A DNA stretch of 6,727 nt from Spirochaetaceae bacterium. GTDB taxonomy: Bacteria; Spirochaetota; Spirochaetia; DSM-2461. Below the pieces are notes generated by a model. That model had not been told where the DNA came from, did no database searches, and saw only the letters and a program-made list of their open reading frames with translations. The stretch lies in assembly GCA_016342385.1 (NCBI GenBank), contig JAEINM010000233.1, forward strand, positions 1-6,727, read 5' to 3'. Numbering within the stretch: the stretch's first letter is position 1; each line of letters opens with the position of its first letter. Shown here piece after piece: positions 1-6,331 of this stretch. A program made the position numbers and the translations under genes.

Positions 1-483
1 ATCTGTCCCGGTTTCAATATCCAGTGAAAGCCATTTAAGCCGGGGAGGCCTGTAATCACAGCGACTGATGACGGGATTGATAAAAACATTCAGCGATCCC
101 TGTTTATAAGACTCCCCTTTAATATGGACACTACCATTAATATGGCGCTCCATAAGAAAACGGTCTTCCGCCCTTATATCCGATTCAAAAAGTGTAATAT
201 GTTTATCCTGGAGCTCTCTTTTCCCCTTAAAAAAAGAATCGAGAGAAGTGAAATAAAGACCATCGACGGGATTATCCTTAAAATCATTGAGATCGAGCTC
301 CCGGCGTTCATATTTTGATGTCAGACCTGGAGAAACACTCCTGTTTATAAAAAAAAGAGGCTTGTGAGAATTATAGACGATTTTAAAGGGCCCAAGACGT
401 CCTGAACCATAGAAATGAAGTTCACATTTCCCTTTTATATCAAGGCTTTCCATAGTCAGGAGAAAACCGGTTTCCTCATTCAT
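1..483 (-). CDS. polB: DNA polymerase II (family B), N-terminal part, cut by the left edge
   Basis: This is the N-terminal 161 residues of a family B DNA polymerase resembling Escherichia coli Pol II, which works in replication restart, translesion synthesis and repair with 3'-5' proofreading. The frame is open from ATG 483 to base 1 and the gene continues beyond the window. The translation begins MNEETGFLLT, like the Pol II N-terminus (MAQAGFILT). Further matches are VDGLYFTSLDSF (near 80-91), a FESDIRAEDRFLMER segment (near 103-117) and YRPPRLKWLSLDIET (near 144-158). D155 and E157 form the exonuclease I motif and fall at the same residue numbers as the E. coli Pol II exonuclease acidic residues, which supports the chosen start. 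The polymerase domain lies outside, so activity cannot be judged. The gene starts 5 nt after the chemoreceptor stop and has no good Shine-Dalgarno, so translational coupling is likely. Confidence 0.9.
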   Translation of the reverse strand, partial: MNEETGFLLTMESLDIKGKCELHFYGSGRLGPFKIVYNSHKPLFFINRSVSPGLTSKYERRELDLNDFKDNPVDGLYFTSLDSFFKGKRELQDKHITLFESDIRAEDRFLMERHINGSVHIKGESYKQGSLNVFINPVISRCDYRPPRLKWLSLDIETGTD

Positions 484-488
484 ATCAA

Positions 489-2342
489 TTATTCTACAGT
501 TTCAGTGACAAAGCGGTTAATTTCAAGATCCAGATCATCACTGACAAGTCCTACTTTATCAGAGATCTCCCTTAAACCGAAAACAGCACTGGTCACTTCG
601 TTAAATCCCACAGTAATTTCGGAAACGGCATTCACTACATTACTTGAAATATCGCTAATATTGGACATTTTGCTGTCCACAGCTGATGAGTTGTGATTTA
701 TTGTCTGTGATTTTTCCTGGATAAGAGATGATAGAGAGCTCAATGATGTCATGGCTTCAAGGATCTGACGTCCTCCCATGTCCAGTTCACTGGTACTTGA
801 TGATATGGTCAACAGAGCATTGCGGAAGTTCTGAATGTTATTGTTAATCATATAAAAAGAGCTGTTGGATTTCTGCCCTGAAGAAACCGCTGTTTCAATT
901 TTTCCAATAATTTCTTTCAGGGTATTAGTGATCTCTTTAGAGTTTATTCCCGAAGCTTCAGCCAGTTTCCTGATCTCATCGGCTACAACCGCAAAACCCT
1001 TCCCGTTATCTCCCGCATGAGCCGCCTCTATTGCTGCATTCATGGCCAGAAGGTTAGTCTGTGAAGATATTTTCTGAATAATATCCACCATTCCATATAT
1101 CTCATTGACCGAGTTATTAATATTTTCCACAATCTGTGCCGTCTCCTGAATGTTCTTTCCCCCTTCCTCACTGGTTTTTACCAGATCCTCCACGGCGGTT
1201 TTGTTGCGCTCTGCCAATTGGGAAACACTGTTTATTGAAGCTATCATCTCTGTCACAGAAGCTGTTGACTCTTCGACCATGGATATCTGATCGTAGATAT
1301 GACTGTCGAGATCATTGACAAGAGTGCTGATTTCCACCATATCTCCTGTTGATCCGGCAATATTACTATCGAGATCTTTCATTTGATTTTCAATTGACCT
1401 GAGGGTTGCGGAGATCTGTTCTGCCGATGCCGAAGTCTCTGAGGTCGTCGTCATAAGTTCTCCCTTGACCTCGGTACTGCGGATTGAAAGATCTTTCATC
1501 TTCTTAATTGTATTTCTCAGGCTCTTCTGAAATTCATTCATGAAATGGCTTAGGACTCCGATTTCATCTTTTTTCTTTTCATCAAAGATTCTCGTCAGGT
1601 CTCCTTTTGCCATAACAGTAATATTGCCTTCTATGCGCCCTATAGACTTGACAATAGAATTGGAGATTCTAATCGCAATAAGAATAGAGATGATAAGAGA
1701 AATCAATATGATAATTCCCGAGACCATATAACTGCTTCCTGTAAGAGAATCTATCGCTGCTGTTATGATCGCATACTGTTTATTCAGGACATCCACAGAA
1801 GATTGAAGGACATTGATCATATTGCGGATATCATTCTTTGCCTGCTGGGCATAAAAAACAAAGGCTGGATGAAATTGACTTTGTTTTGCTGTATCTGTAT
1901 CAATGTCATCAAATGAAAAGTCATTGTTGTCAGACAGGATTTTGTCAGCGTTTTCAATAAGTTTTTCCATACTGTCGCGAAAACGCTTCAAAGTGGCAGC
2001 CTGAAGTTCATCGAGTTTATCGATGGAGAGAAGAGCGTCCTGTATTTCTATATTCAATTTTCTTAATGATTTAATTTGAGAAAGACCAGATAATGCTTCC
2101 TGTTTTGTTTCATAAGAGCGATTGTAGTTAATCATTTGGGTTTTAATCTGGACTTCAGGGAAGAAAAAACCTGACATCTGAATTAATTCCCGATTTAGAG
2201 CTTTATCAAGTACTTCCAGATATTCTTTCTCTTTGCCCAGTCGATTGATATTTATCTGAATAATCATAAAAAAGGCAACAGAAAAAAAGACGGCAATAAT
2301 CAGTGATGAAATCAAAAATAGAAGTTTTGATTTTATTTTCAT
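489..2342 (-). CDS. Methyl-accepting chemotaxis protein (transmembrane chemoreceptor)
   Basis: A 617-residue chemoreceptor of the inner membrane that would signal through CheW/CheA to the flagellar motor. Visible order: a short basic N-terminus (MKIKSK); TM1 at about 7-28; an extracytoplasmic, mostly helical sensor domain of about 175 residues (29-205); TM2 at about 206-224; a HAMP domain at about 225-280 with GDLT (247-250) and DEIG (259-262); then a long cytoplasmic coiled coil. The hairpin tip is unmistakable: QTNLLAMNAAIEAAHAG with E439, then GKGFAVVADEIRKLAE. Flanking helices carry S/T-E-rich methylation-type segments (SETSASAEQIS; MVEESTASVTEMI). The C-terminus (NRFVTETVE) has no NWETF-type CheR tether. 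The sensed ligand cannot be read from sequence. ATG 2342 has a good ribosome binding site. The next gene, polB, follows after 5 nt on the same strand. Confidence 0.96.
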   Translation of the reverse strand: MKIKSKLLFLISSLIIAVFFSVAFFMIIQININRLGKEKEYLEVLDKALNRELIQMSGFFFPEVQIKTQMINYNRSYETKQEALSGLSQIKSLRKLNIEIQDALLSIDKLDELQAATLKRFRDSMEKLIENADKILSDNNDFSFDDIDTDTAKQSQFHPAFVFYAQQAKNDIRNMINVLQSSVDVLNKQYAIITAAIDSLTGSSYMVSGIIILISLIISILIAIRISNSIVKSIGRIEGNITVMAKGDLTRIFDEKKKDEIGVLSHFMNEFQKSLRNTIKKMKDLSIRSTEVKGELMTTTSETSASAEQISATLRSIENQMKDLDSNIAGSTGDMVEISTLVNDLDSHIYDQISMVEESTASVTEMIASINSVSQLAERNKTAVEDLVKTSEEGGKNIQETAQIVENINNSVNEIYGMVDIIQKISSQTNLLAMNAAIEAAHAGDNGKGFAVVADEIRKLAEASGINSKEITNTLKEIIGKIETAVSSGQKSNSSFYMINNNIQNFRNALLTISSSTSELDMGGRQILEAMTSLSSLSSLIQEKSQTINHNSSAVDSKMSNISDISSNVVNAVSEITVGFNEVTSAVFGLREISDKVGLVSDDLDLEINRFVTETVE

Positions 2343-2347
2343 GATTG

Positions 2348-2353
2348 TCCTTT
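2348..2353 (-). promoter_or_regulatory. Ribosome binding site of the chemoreceptor gene
   Basis: AAAGGA on the minus strand ends 5 nt before ATG 2342. It supports that start codon. Confidence 0.7.
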
Positions 2354-2482
2354 AAGTTTTATATGTTTCATCTTTAATCTATCATTAATATTAGTGTAAA
2401 AAATGCTGAAAAGCTACTCCAATCATTGTCATTGAATCTGAAAAACCTGTTTCTGAAATGCAAACAATGATAATATACCAGT
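2354..2482. other. Divergent intergenic region between the chemoreceptor and HAD genes
   Basis: This AT-rich stretch must carry the promoters of both divergent genes. On the minus strand there is a TTTACA box (2395-2400), but no convincing -10 at standard spacing and no sigma-28 type GCCGATAA box. On the plus strand TGATAATAT (2468-2476) looks like an extended -10 directly in front of the HAD start. No tRNA, repeat or stable hairpin was seen. Confidence 0.4.
2468..2476 (+). promoter_or_regulatory. Candidate extended -10 element for the HAD gene
   Basis: TG-A-TAATAT has the layout of an extended -10 (TGN followed by a hexamer matching TATAAT at 4 of 6 positions). The expected start of transcription is about 7 nt further on, at or next to the ATG at 2483, which would give a leaderless message. 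No good -35 box was found at 16-18 nt spacing, so the call rests on the -10 and on the lack of any Shine-Dalgarno. Confidence 0.3.
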
Positions 2483-3148
2483 ATGAGATATAAATGCCTG
2501 ATTATTGATCACGATGATACAACAGTAGACAGCACACCGGCCATCCACTATCTTGCCCATCAGGAACAGATGAGACGGCTGGGAAGAGAGAGCGAAACCT
2601 CCACACTGGAAGAGTGGTTCAAAGTAAATTTTGATCCGGGATTTTCCGTCTACATAGACTCCATACTCAAACTGACAGATGAAGAAAAAAAAATCTGTTA
2701 TGAAATCTGGCGGGAATTCACCACAGTGATGACTCCTCCCTATTTTGAAGGCATGCTGCCGCTCCTGAAGGAATTCAGAGACCGGGGAGGTATTATTGTC
2801 GTTGTTTCTCATTCTGAACCGGATATCATCCTCTCTCATTATAAAAAACAATCCGAGATTCCCGGTTTTCTCCCCCATAGAATCATCGGCTGGACAGGAG
2901 ATCCGGTAAAACAGAAACCCAACCCCTGGCCTGTGGAAGAAGTGATTAGAGAATATAAGCTGAAAAAATCCGAGATTCTTGTGGTAGACGATCTGAGACC
3001 GGGAATAACAATGGCCAACCGGGCGGGAGTGGACTCTGCCGGGGTGGGATGGAGCCATAATCTGCCCGTCATAAAAGAAGGCATAATAGATCAGTGTACA
3101 TATTTCCTCGATACAGTTCAGGAATTATCCGACCTGATTTTCACCTAA
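2483..3148 (+). CDS. HAD-superfamily hydrolase (phosphatase-like)
   Basis: A 221-residue cytoplasmic protein with all four haloacid dehalogenase motifs. Motif I is DHDDTTVDS (D9 nucleophile, D11 acid/base). A helical cap of subclass I type lies at about 18-88. Motif II is VVVSHS (S109), motif III is K145 in KQKPNPWP, and motif IV is VVDDLRPG (D169, D170). Proteins of this build usually remove phosphate from small metabolites through an aspartyl-phosphate intermediate. The substrate cannot be told here, and a phosphoglycolate phosphatase name would be over-specific. Motif I has Asp at position 12 where most relatives have Gly (DxDGT); I recall the DHDDT form from a subgroup of HAD proteins in anaerobic bacteria. 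ATG 2483 is the only sensible start: TAA lies in frame at 2471-2473 and no Shine-Dalgarno is seen. The gene converges on pflA with 4 nt between stops. Confidence 0.9.
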   Translation: MRYKCLIIDHDDTTVDSTPAIHYLAHQEQMRRLGRESETSTLEEWFKVNFDPGFSVYIDSILKLTDEEKKICYEIWREFTTVMTPPYFEGMLPLLKEFRDRGGIIVVVSHSEPDIILSHYKKQSEIPGFLPHRIIGWTGDPVKQKPNPWPVEEVIREYKLKKSEILVVDDLRPGITMANRAGVDSAGVGWSHNLPVIKEGIIDQCTYFLDTVQELSDLIFT

Positions 3149-3162
3149 TCCCTCAGGAGGGA
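3149..3162. terminator. Small palindrome at the convergent gene junction, possible weak terminator
   Basis: TCCCT-CAGG-AGGGA is a perfect 5-bp stem with a 4-nt loop. It sits immediately after the HAD stop codon and spans the pflA stop codon. It could form on either strand, but neither side has a T-tract, so it is at best a weak bidirectional stop signal. Confidence 0.3.
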
Positions 3163-3866
3163 CTGGTCAGCCTTGTCCTCAGTACGCTCATCAGATCTGA
3201 AGGGGGGCTCCCTATCGCTTCCAGAGGGTATTGCTGTCCCAAAGAGATCCATTTATCTTTTCCCCCATCGTGATAGGGAAGCAGTTCAACTCTTTCGGGA
3301 GATTTTTTCCCCATTATCAGCTCTTTAAGCATGTCTATCTGTTGAAAAGAGTCCGTATATCCCGGAACAATAACCTGCCTGATCCAGTAGGGAGTTCGGG
3401 ACTTTTTCAGATATTCCAATGTTCTGAAGGAAGCACTTCCATCTGATCCGCATAAAGTTCTGTACATATGCGGATCAGAATGTTTTATATCGAGAATCAC
3501 AAGATCAGTCTGATCAATGAGCCTTTCCGTATTTCCGTTGTATAGGGAACCCGATGTATCTATGGCACAATGAACTCCCATATCCTTTAGCCCGGTAACG
3601 ACTTCTAATAGAAAATCACTTTGGAGCAGAGGTTCTCCCCCGGAAAAAGTGACGCCCCCCGTATGACCATAATAGGCCCGGTATGATTTAACGGCAGAGA
3701 GAATCTCCCCGGTGCTGATCACCTCTCCACCACGACAGTCCCAGCTGTCCCTGTTGTGGCAGTAGAGACACTTCATATTACAGCCCTGCATAAAAAAAAC
3801 AGTTCTTATGCCGGGACCATCGAGACTGCCCAGGCTCTCTATACTGTGTATGCGACCTGTTTTCAT
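3153..3866 (-). CDS. pflA: Pyruvate formate-lyase activating enzyme (radical SAM)
   Basis: A 237-residue radical SAM enzyme that uses a 4Fe-4S cluster and S-adenosylmethionine to put the glycyl radical on pyruvate formate-lyase. The cluster motif CxxxCxxC is C29, C33, C36 within GCNMKCLYCHNRDSW. This is the PflA signature, and the N-terminus GRIHSIESLGSLDGPGIR also matches. SGGEP at 75-79 is the SAM-binding GGE motif. D103 (DTSG), D126/K128 (LDIKH), RQVIVPGYTD (163-172) and LLPYH with H199 correspond to activase and substrate-contact segments of the E. coli enzyme (246 residues). There is no extra ferredoxin-like cluster domain, as expected for a true PflA rather than the activases of other glycyl-radical enzymes. 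ATG 3866 overlaps the pflB stop by one base (TGATG) and has a strong Shine-Dalgarno inside pflB, so the two are co-transcribed and probably coupled. Confidence 0.95.
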   Translation of the reverse strand: MKTGRIHSIESLGSLDGPGIRTVFFMQGCNMKCLYCHNRDSWDCRGGEVISTGEILSAVKSYRAYYGHTGGVTFSGGEPLLQSDFLLEVVTGLKDMGVHCAIDTSGSLYNGNTERLIDQTDLVILDIKHSDPHMYRTLCGSDGSASFRTLEYLKKSRTPYWIRQVIVPGYTDSFQQIDMLKELIMGKKSPERVELLPYHDGGKDKWISLGQQYPLEAIGSPPSDLMSVLRTRLTSPS

Positions 3867-6094
3867 CAGAACCTCCCGAAATAGGTCCGGCTTATGACTT
3901 CGCTCTGCTGCTGTCTGTTCAGTTTATGGAAATTCACGGCATAACCGGAAACGCGGATAGTCAGATTGGGATATTTATGAGGATTATCACGGGCATCTTC
4001 CAGAGTTTTCCTGTGGAAAACATTGACATTGAGATGATGTCCCTTCTTTTTAAAAAAACCATCGAGAATATTCACAAGATTGTCTCTTCCGGTCTGTCCA
4101 TCGCGGCCGAGAGTGTCGGGAGTAATGGAAAACGTACAGGAGATCCCGTCACGACAGCATTCATAGGGGATTTTTGAAACGGAATTCAGTGAGGCCAGTG
4201 CACCCTTTGAATCTCTGTTGTGCATGGGATTGGCTCCGGGGGCAAATGGCTCTCCCCTCTTCCTGCCATCAGGTGTGGAACCGGTTTTTTTTCCGTAAAC
4301 CACATTGGATGTGATAGTCAGAATCGACAGACTGTGTTCGGCATTTCTATAGGTTTCCGTTTCCCTCAGCAGTGAAATGAATTCCTCTGTCAGCTCAGAG
4401 GCAATAGAATCAACCCGGTCGTCATCATTTCCGTATTGCGGGAAATCACCTTTTATCTCAAAATCTGTGATCAGTCCTGTTTCATCGGAGACAGGTGTAA
4501 CCTCTGCATATTTAATAGCCGAAAGTGAATCGGCGGCAACAGACAGTCCGGCTATACCGAATGCCATGTACCGCTTTATTTCCGTATGATGGAGGGCCAT
4601 CTGGATTTTTTCATAGGCGTATTTATCATGCATATAATGGATGATATTCATAGCATTGACATATTTGCCACAGAGCCATTTCAGATAGATTGAAAATTGA
4701 GATCTCACTTGTTCATAAGTGAGAGCGCCTCTGTTCAGGGGCTCCGATTGAGGGCCGGTGTATTCACCGGTTATTTCATCTCGACCGCCGTTCAACGCCA
4801 GAAGCAGTGTCTTCGCCATATTACACCTGGCACCGAAAAACTGCATCTCCTCTCCAATTCTCATTGCGGAAACACAACAGGCTATTCCGTAATCATCTCC
4901 ATAAAGAGGTCGCATAAGGTCATCATTTTCATACTGTATGGAATCGGTATCAATTGAAATGCGGGCACAGAATTTCTTAAAATGAGAGGGAAGCTTTTCA
5001 GACCACAATATAGTGAGATTCGGCTCGGCTGAACTGCCCAGATTATAAAGCGTCTGGAGCATACGGTAGGAAGTCCTGGTGACCATGGAACGGCCGTCTA
5101 CAGTCATTCCCCCTATGACTTCTGTGATCCACATGGGATCACCGGCGAATAACTCGTTATACTCGGGGGTTCTCAGTTGTCGGGCACAGCGCAGCTTAAT
5201 AACAAAATCATCTATCATCTCCTGAATCCCGACTTCTGTGACGGAATCCTCATTCAGATCCCTCTCAAAATAGATATCAAAAAATGTACTGACTCGTCCC
5301 AGAGACATGGCGGCACCATTTTGTTCCTTTATGGCTGCCAGATAAGCAAAATAGGTCCACTGAACGGCTTCTTTTCCATTTTTCGCCGGATTCGAAATAT
5401 CACAGTCATAGAGCGCGGCCATTTCCTTCAGTTTTTTTAGAAAATCTATCTGACGGAATAATTCCTCCAGACTCCGGATATTTTCCTCATTCATGTGCCC
5501 TTTAGAGAGAATTTCCCGATCCTGCTTTTTCCCGTCGATCAGTAGATCCACACCATATAATGCCACCCGGCGGTAATCACCGATAATCCGTCCCCGCCCG
5601 TAAGCATCGGGAAGACCTGTAATAAGCCCGCTTTTCCGCAGAGTTTTAATTTCCTCATCATAAACACGAAATACACCGTCATTATGTGTTGTTCTGAATC
5701 TGAAATGATTCTCAATCTCTTCGGAGAGGGTCTCCCCATAAGCGGTGCAGGCATCTCGAGCCATGCGGATTCCGCCAAAGGGATTTACACCTCTTTTCAG
5801 CGGCTGATCTGTCTGAAGCCCAACTATGATTTCACTTTCCCGGTCAATATATCCAGCCTCATAACTTAAAAGAGAAGAGACTTTATCCCTGTCGATCGAA
5901 AGGACTCCCTTATTCTCACTTTCTTTTTTCAGAAGATCCTTAAATTTACTGTTTAGTGATTGAGTTCTTATTGTCGGGCCCATGAGAAAACTTTCGTCTC
6001 CATCGTATGACCTGTAATTGGATTTAATAAAATCACTGACACTGATCCCTTCCGTCCAGGGACCGCCTTTAAAATCACGCCACTCTTCTCTCAT
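3866..6094 (-). CDS. pflB: Pyruvate formate-lyase (formate C-acetyltransferase), glycyl-radical enzyme
   Basis: This enzyme converts pyruvate and CoA to acetyl-CoA and formate in anaerobic metabolism. From ATG 6094 it has 742 residues, close to E. coli PflB (760), and aligns with it along its length. Landmarks in this numbering are GLQTDQPLKR and NPFGGI in the N-terminal third, TGLPDAYGRGRIIGDYRRVALYG, QYENDDLMRP, the adjacent catalytic cysteines C406-C407 in GIACCVSAM, NIIHYMHDKYAYE, GIAGLSVAADSLSAIKYA, and the radical loop TIRVSGYAV with G717. The CC pair and pyruvate-type loop mark it as true PFL, not a diol dehydratase or choline lyase relative. The frame can be extended to a TTG at 6151, but that codon lies in a terminator hairpin. 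ATG 6094 has an excellent Shine-Dalgarno, and MREEWRDF aligns with the E. coli N-terminus (ATAWEGF). pflA follows with a one-base overlap. Expression appears to be set by the upstream riboswitch. Confidence 0.96.
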   Translation of the reverse strand: MREEWRDFKGGPWTEGISVSDFIKSNYRSYDGDESFLMGPTIRTQSLNSKFKDLLKKESENKGVLSIDRDKVSSLLSYEAGYIDRESEIIVGLQTDQPLKRGVNPFGGIRMARDACTAYGETLSEEIENHFRFRTTHNDGVFRVYDEEIKTLRKSGLITGLPDAYGRGRIIGDYRRVALYGVDLLIDGKKQDREILSKGHMNEENIRSLEELFRQIDFLKKLKEMAALYDCDISNPAKNGKEAVQWTYFAYLAAIKEQNGAAMSLGRVSTFFDIYFERDLNEDSVTEVGIQEMIDDFVIKLRCARQLRTPEYNELFAGDPMWITEVIGGMTVDGRSMVTRTSYRMLQTLYNLGSSAEPNLTILWSEKLPSHFKKFCARISIDTDSIQYENDDLMRPLYGDDYGIACCVSAMRIGEEMQFFGARCNMAKTLLLALNGGRDEITGEYTGPQSEPLNRGALTYEQVRSQFSIYLKWLCGKYVNAMNIIHYMHDKYAYEKIQMALHHTEIKRYMAFGIAGLSVAADSLSAIKYAEVTPVSDETGLITDFEIKGDFPQYGNDDDRVDSIASELTEEFISLLRETETYRNAEHSLSILTITSNVVYGKKTGSTPDGRKRGEPFAPGANPMHNRDSKGALASLNSVSKIPYECCRDGISCTFSITPDTLGRDGQTGRDNLVNILDGFFKKKGHHLNVNVFHRKTLEDARDNPHKYPNLTIRVSGYAVNFHKLNRQQQSEVISRTYFGRF
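3872..3877 (-). promoter_or_regulatory. Ribosome binding site of pflA, inside the end of pflB
   Basis: GGGAGG on the minus strand, 5 nt before ATG 3866. It lies within the last codons of pflB and sits ahead of the overlapping TGATG stop-start. Confidence 0.75.
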
Positions 6095-6101
6095 TTTCTG
6101 A

Positions 6102-6106
6102 CTCCT
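6102..6106 (-). promoter_or_regulatory. Ribosome binding site that fixes the pflB start
   Basis: AGGAG on the minus strand, 7 nt before ATG 6094 and 18 nt downstream of the end of the terminator T-tract. It decides in favour of ATG 6094 over the in-frame TTG 6151. Confidence 0.85.
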
Positions 6107-6124
6107 GCTTATCTCTGCGGGAGT

Positions 6125-6163
6125 AAAAAAAAACGCCCGGGCAGATTTCAATCTGCCCAGACG
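6125..6163 (-). terminator. Intrinsic terminator in the pflB leader (riboswitch expression platform)
   Basis: Read on the minus strand, the 5' arm CGTCTGGGCAGAT (6163-6151), loop TGAA (6150-6147) and 3' arm ATCTGCCCGGGCG (6146-6134) form a 13-bp stem with two U-G pairs. Nine T (6133-6125) follow with no gap, which is a textbook rho-independent terminator. It lies upstream of the pflB ribosome binding site and so would stop transcription before the coding region. Its 5' arm overlaps the last elements of the ZTP aptamer (6154-6166), so aptamer and terminator cannot form fully at once. Confidence 0.9.
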
Positions 6164-6228
6164 GTCGACATTTCATTCATATCCTGATTCCCCGTGGTAT
6201 TACCCCACTGATCCGTCAGTCTCAGGAT
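6154..6228 (-). promoter_or_regulatory. ZTP riboswitch aptamer (pfl RNA motif) controlling pflBA
   Basis: This matches the class that senses ZTP/ZMP, purine intermediates that accumulate when 10-formyl-tetrahydrofolate is short. On the minus strand: P1 is ATCCTGA (6228-6222) pairing perfectly with TCAGGAT (6187-6181). The joining segment GACTGACGGATCA (6221-6209) fits the conserved GACUGGCGGA type. P2 is GTGG (6208-6205) with CCAC (6197-6194), followed by the conserved GGGGAA (6193-6188). After a short linker, P3 is TGTC (6170-6167) with GGCA (6157-6154), closing loop GACCGTCTG (6166-6158), the counterpart of the conserved GACCGCCUG. GACGG (6217-6213) is exactly complementary to CCGTC (6164-6160) and gives the pseudoknot; both sides differ from the usual GGCGG/CCGCC in a compensating way. 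It lies 60 nt upstream of pflB, the gene type the motif was first named for. The motif was recognised from memory, without a covariance-model search. Confidence 0.9.
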
Positions 6229-6234
6229 TTTCTC

Positions 6235-6263
6235 ATAATAATTAAAAGGATATTTTTAGTCCA
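6235..6263 (-). promoter_or_regulatory. Candidate sigma-70 type promoter of the pflBA leader
   Basis: TGGACT (6263-6258, 4 of 6 to TTGACA), a 17-nt spacer and TATTAT (6240-6235, 5 of 6 to TATAAT) on the minus strand. The expected start is about 7 nt downstream, at 6228. That is exactly the first base of riboswitch P1, which strengthens the call. Confidence 0.55.
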
Positions 6264-6331
6264 GTAATTGCCTTGGAATAATCTGCAATTCTTGTTTAAT
6301 CTCCCAATCAAGCAACAGTCCCCCATGTATT

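Noticed and set aside
124..318. Plus-strand frame of 64 codons at the left end.
   Set aside because: It lies opposite the clear polB coding frame and resembles nothing known.
2369..2400. TTTACA (2395-2400, minus strand) as the -35 of a chemoreceptor promoter.
   Set aside because: No hexamer near TATAAT is found at 16-18 nt downstream, and no sigma-28 promoter pattern was seen. It is noted only within the intergenic description.
2429..3058. Long minus-strand frame of 209 codons opposite the HAD gene.
   Set aside because: The plus-strand frame has all four HAD motifs. The opposite frame has no recognisable domain and its composition is that of an antisense shadow.
3195..3213. CTGAAGGGGGG inside pflA, resembling the core of the 6332-6390 repeat.
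   Set aside because: It lacks the matching palindromic arm and the lead-in and lies in well-supported coding sequence, so chance similarity is the better explanation.
6148..6180. Short minus-strand ORF in the pflB leader (ATG 6180 or 6171, ending at TGA in the terminator loop; MSTVWAD), suggesting a leader-peptide attenuator.
   Set aside because: There is no run of regulatory codons, and the same bases are fully accounted for by the linker, P3 and loop of the ZTP aptamer. The AGGA upstream is the 3' strand of P1.
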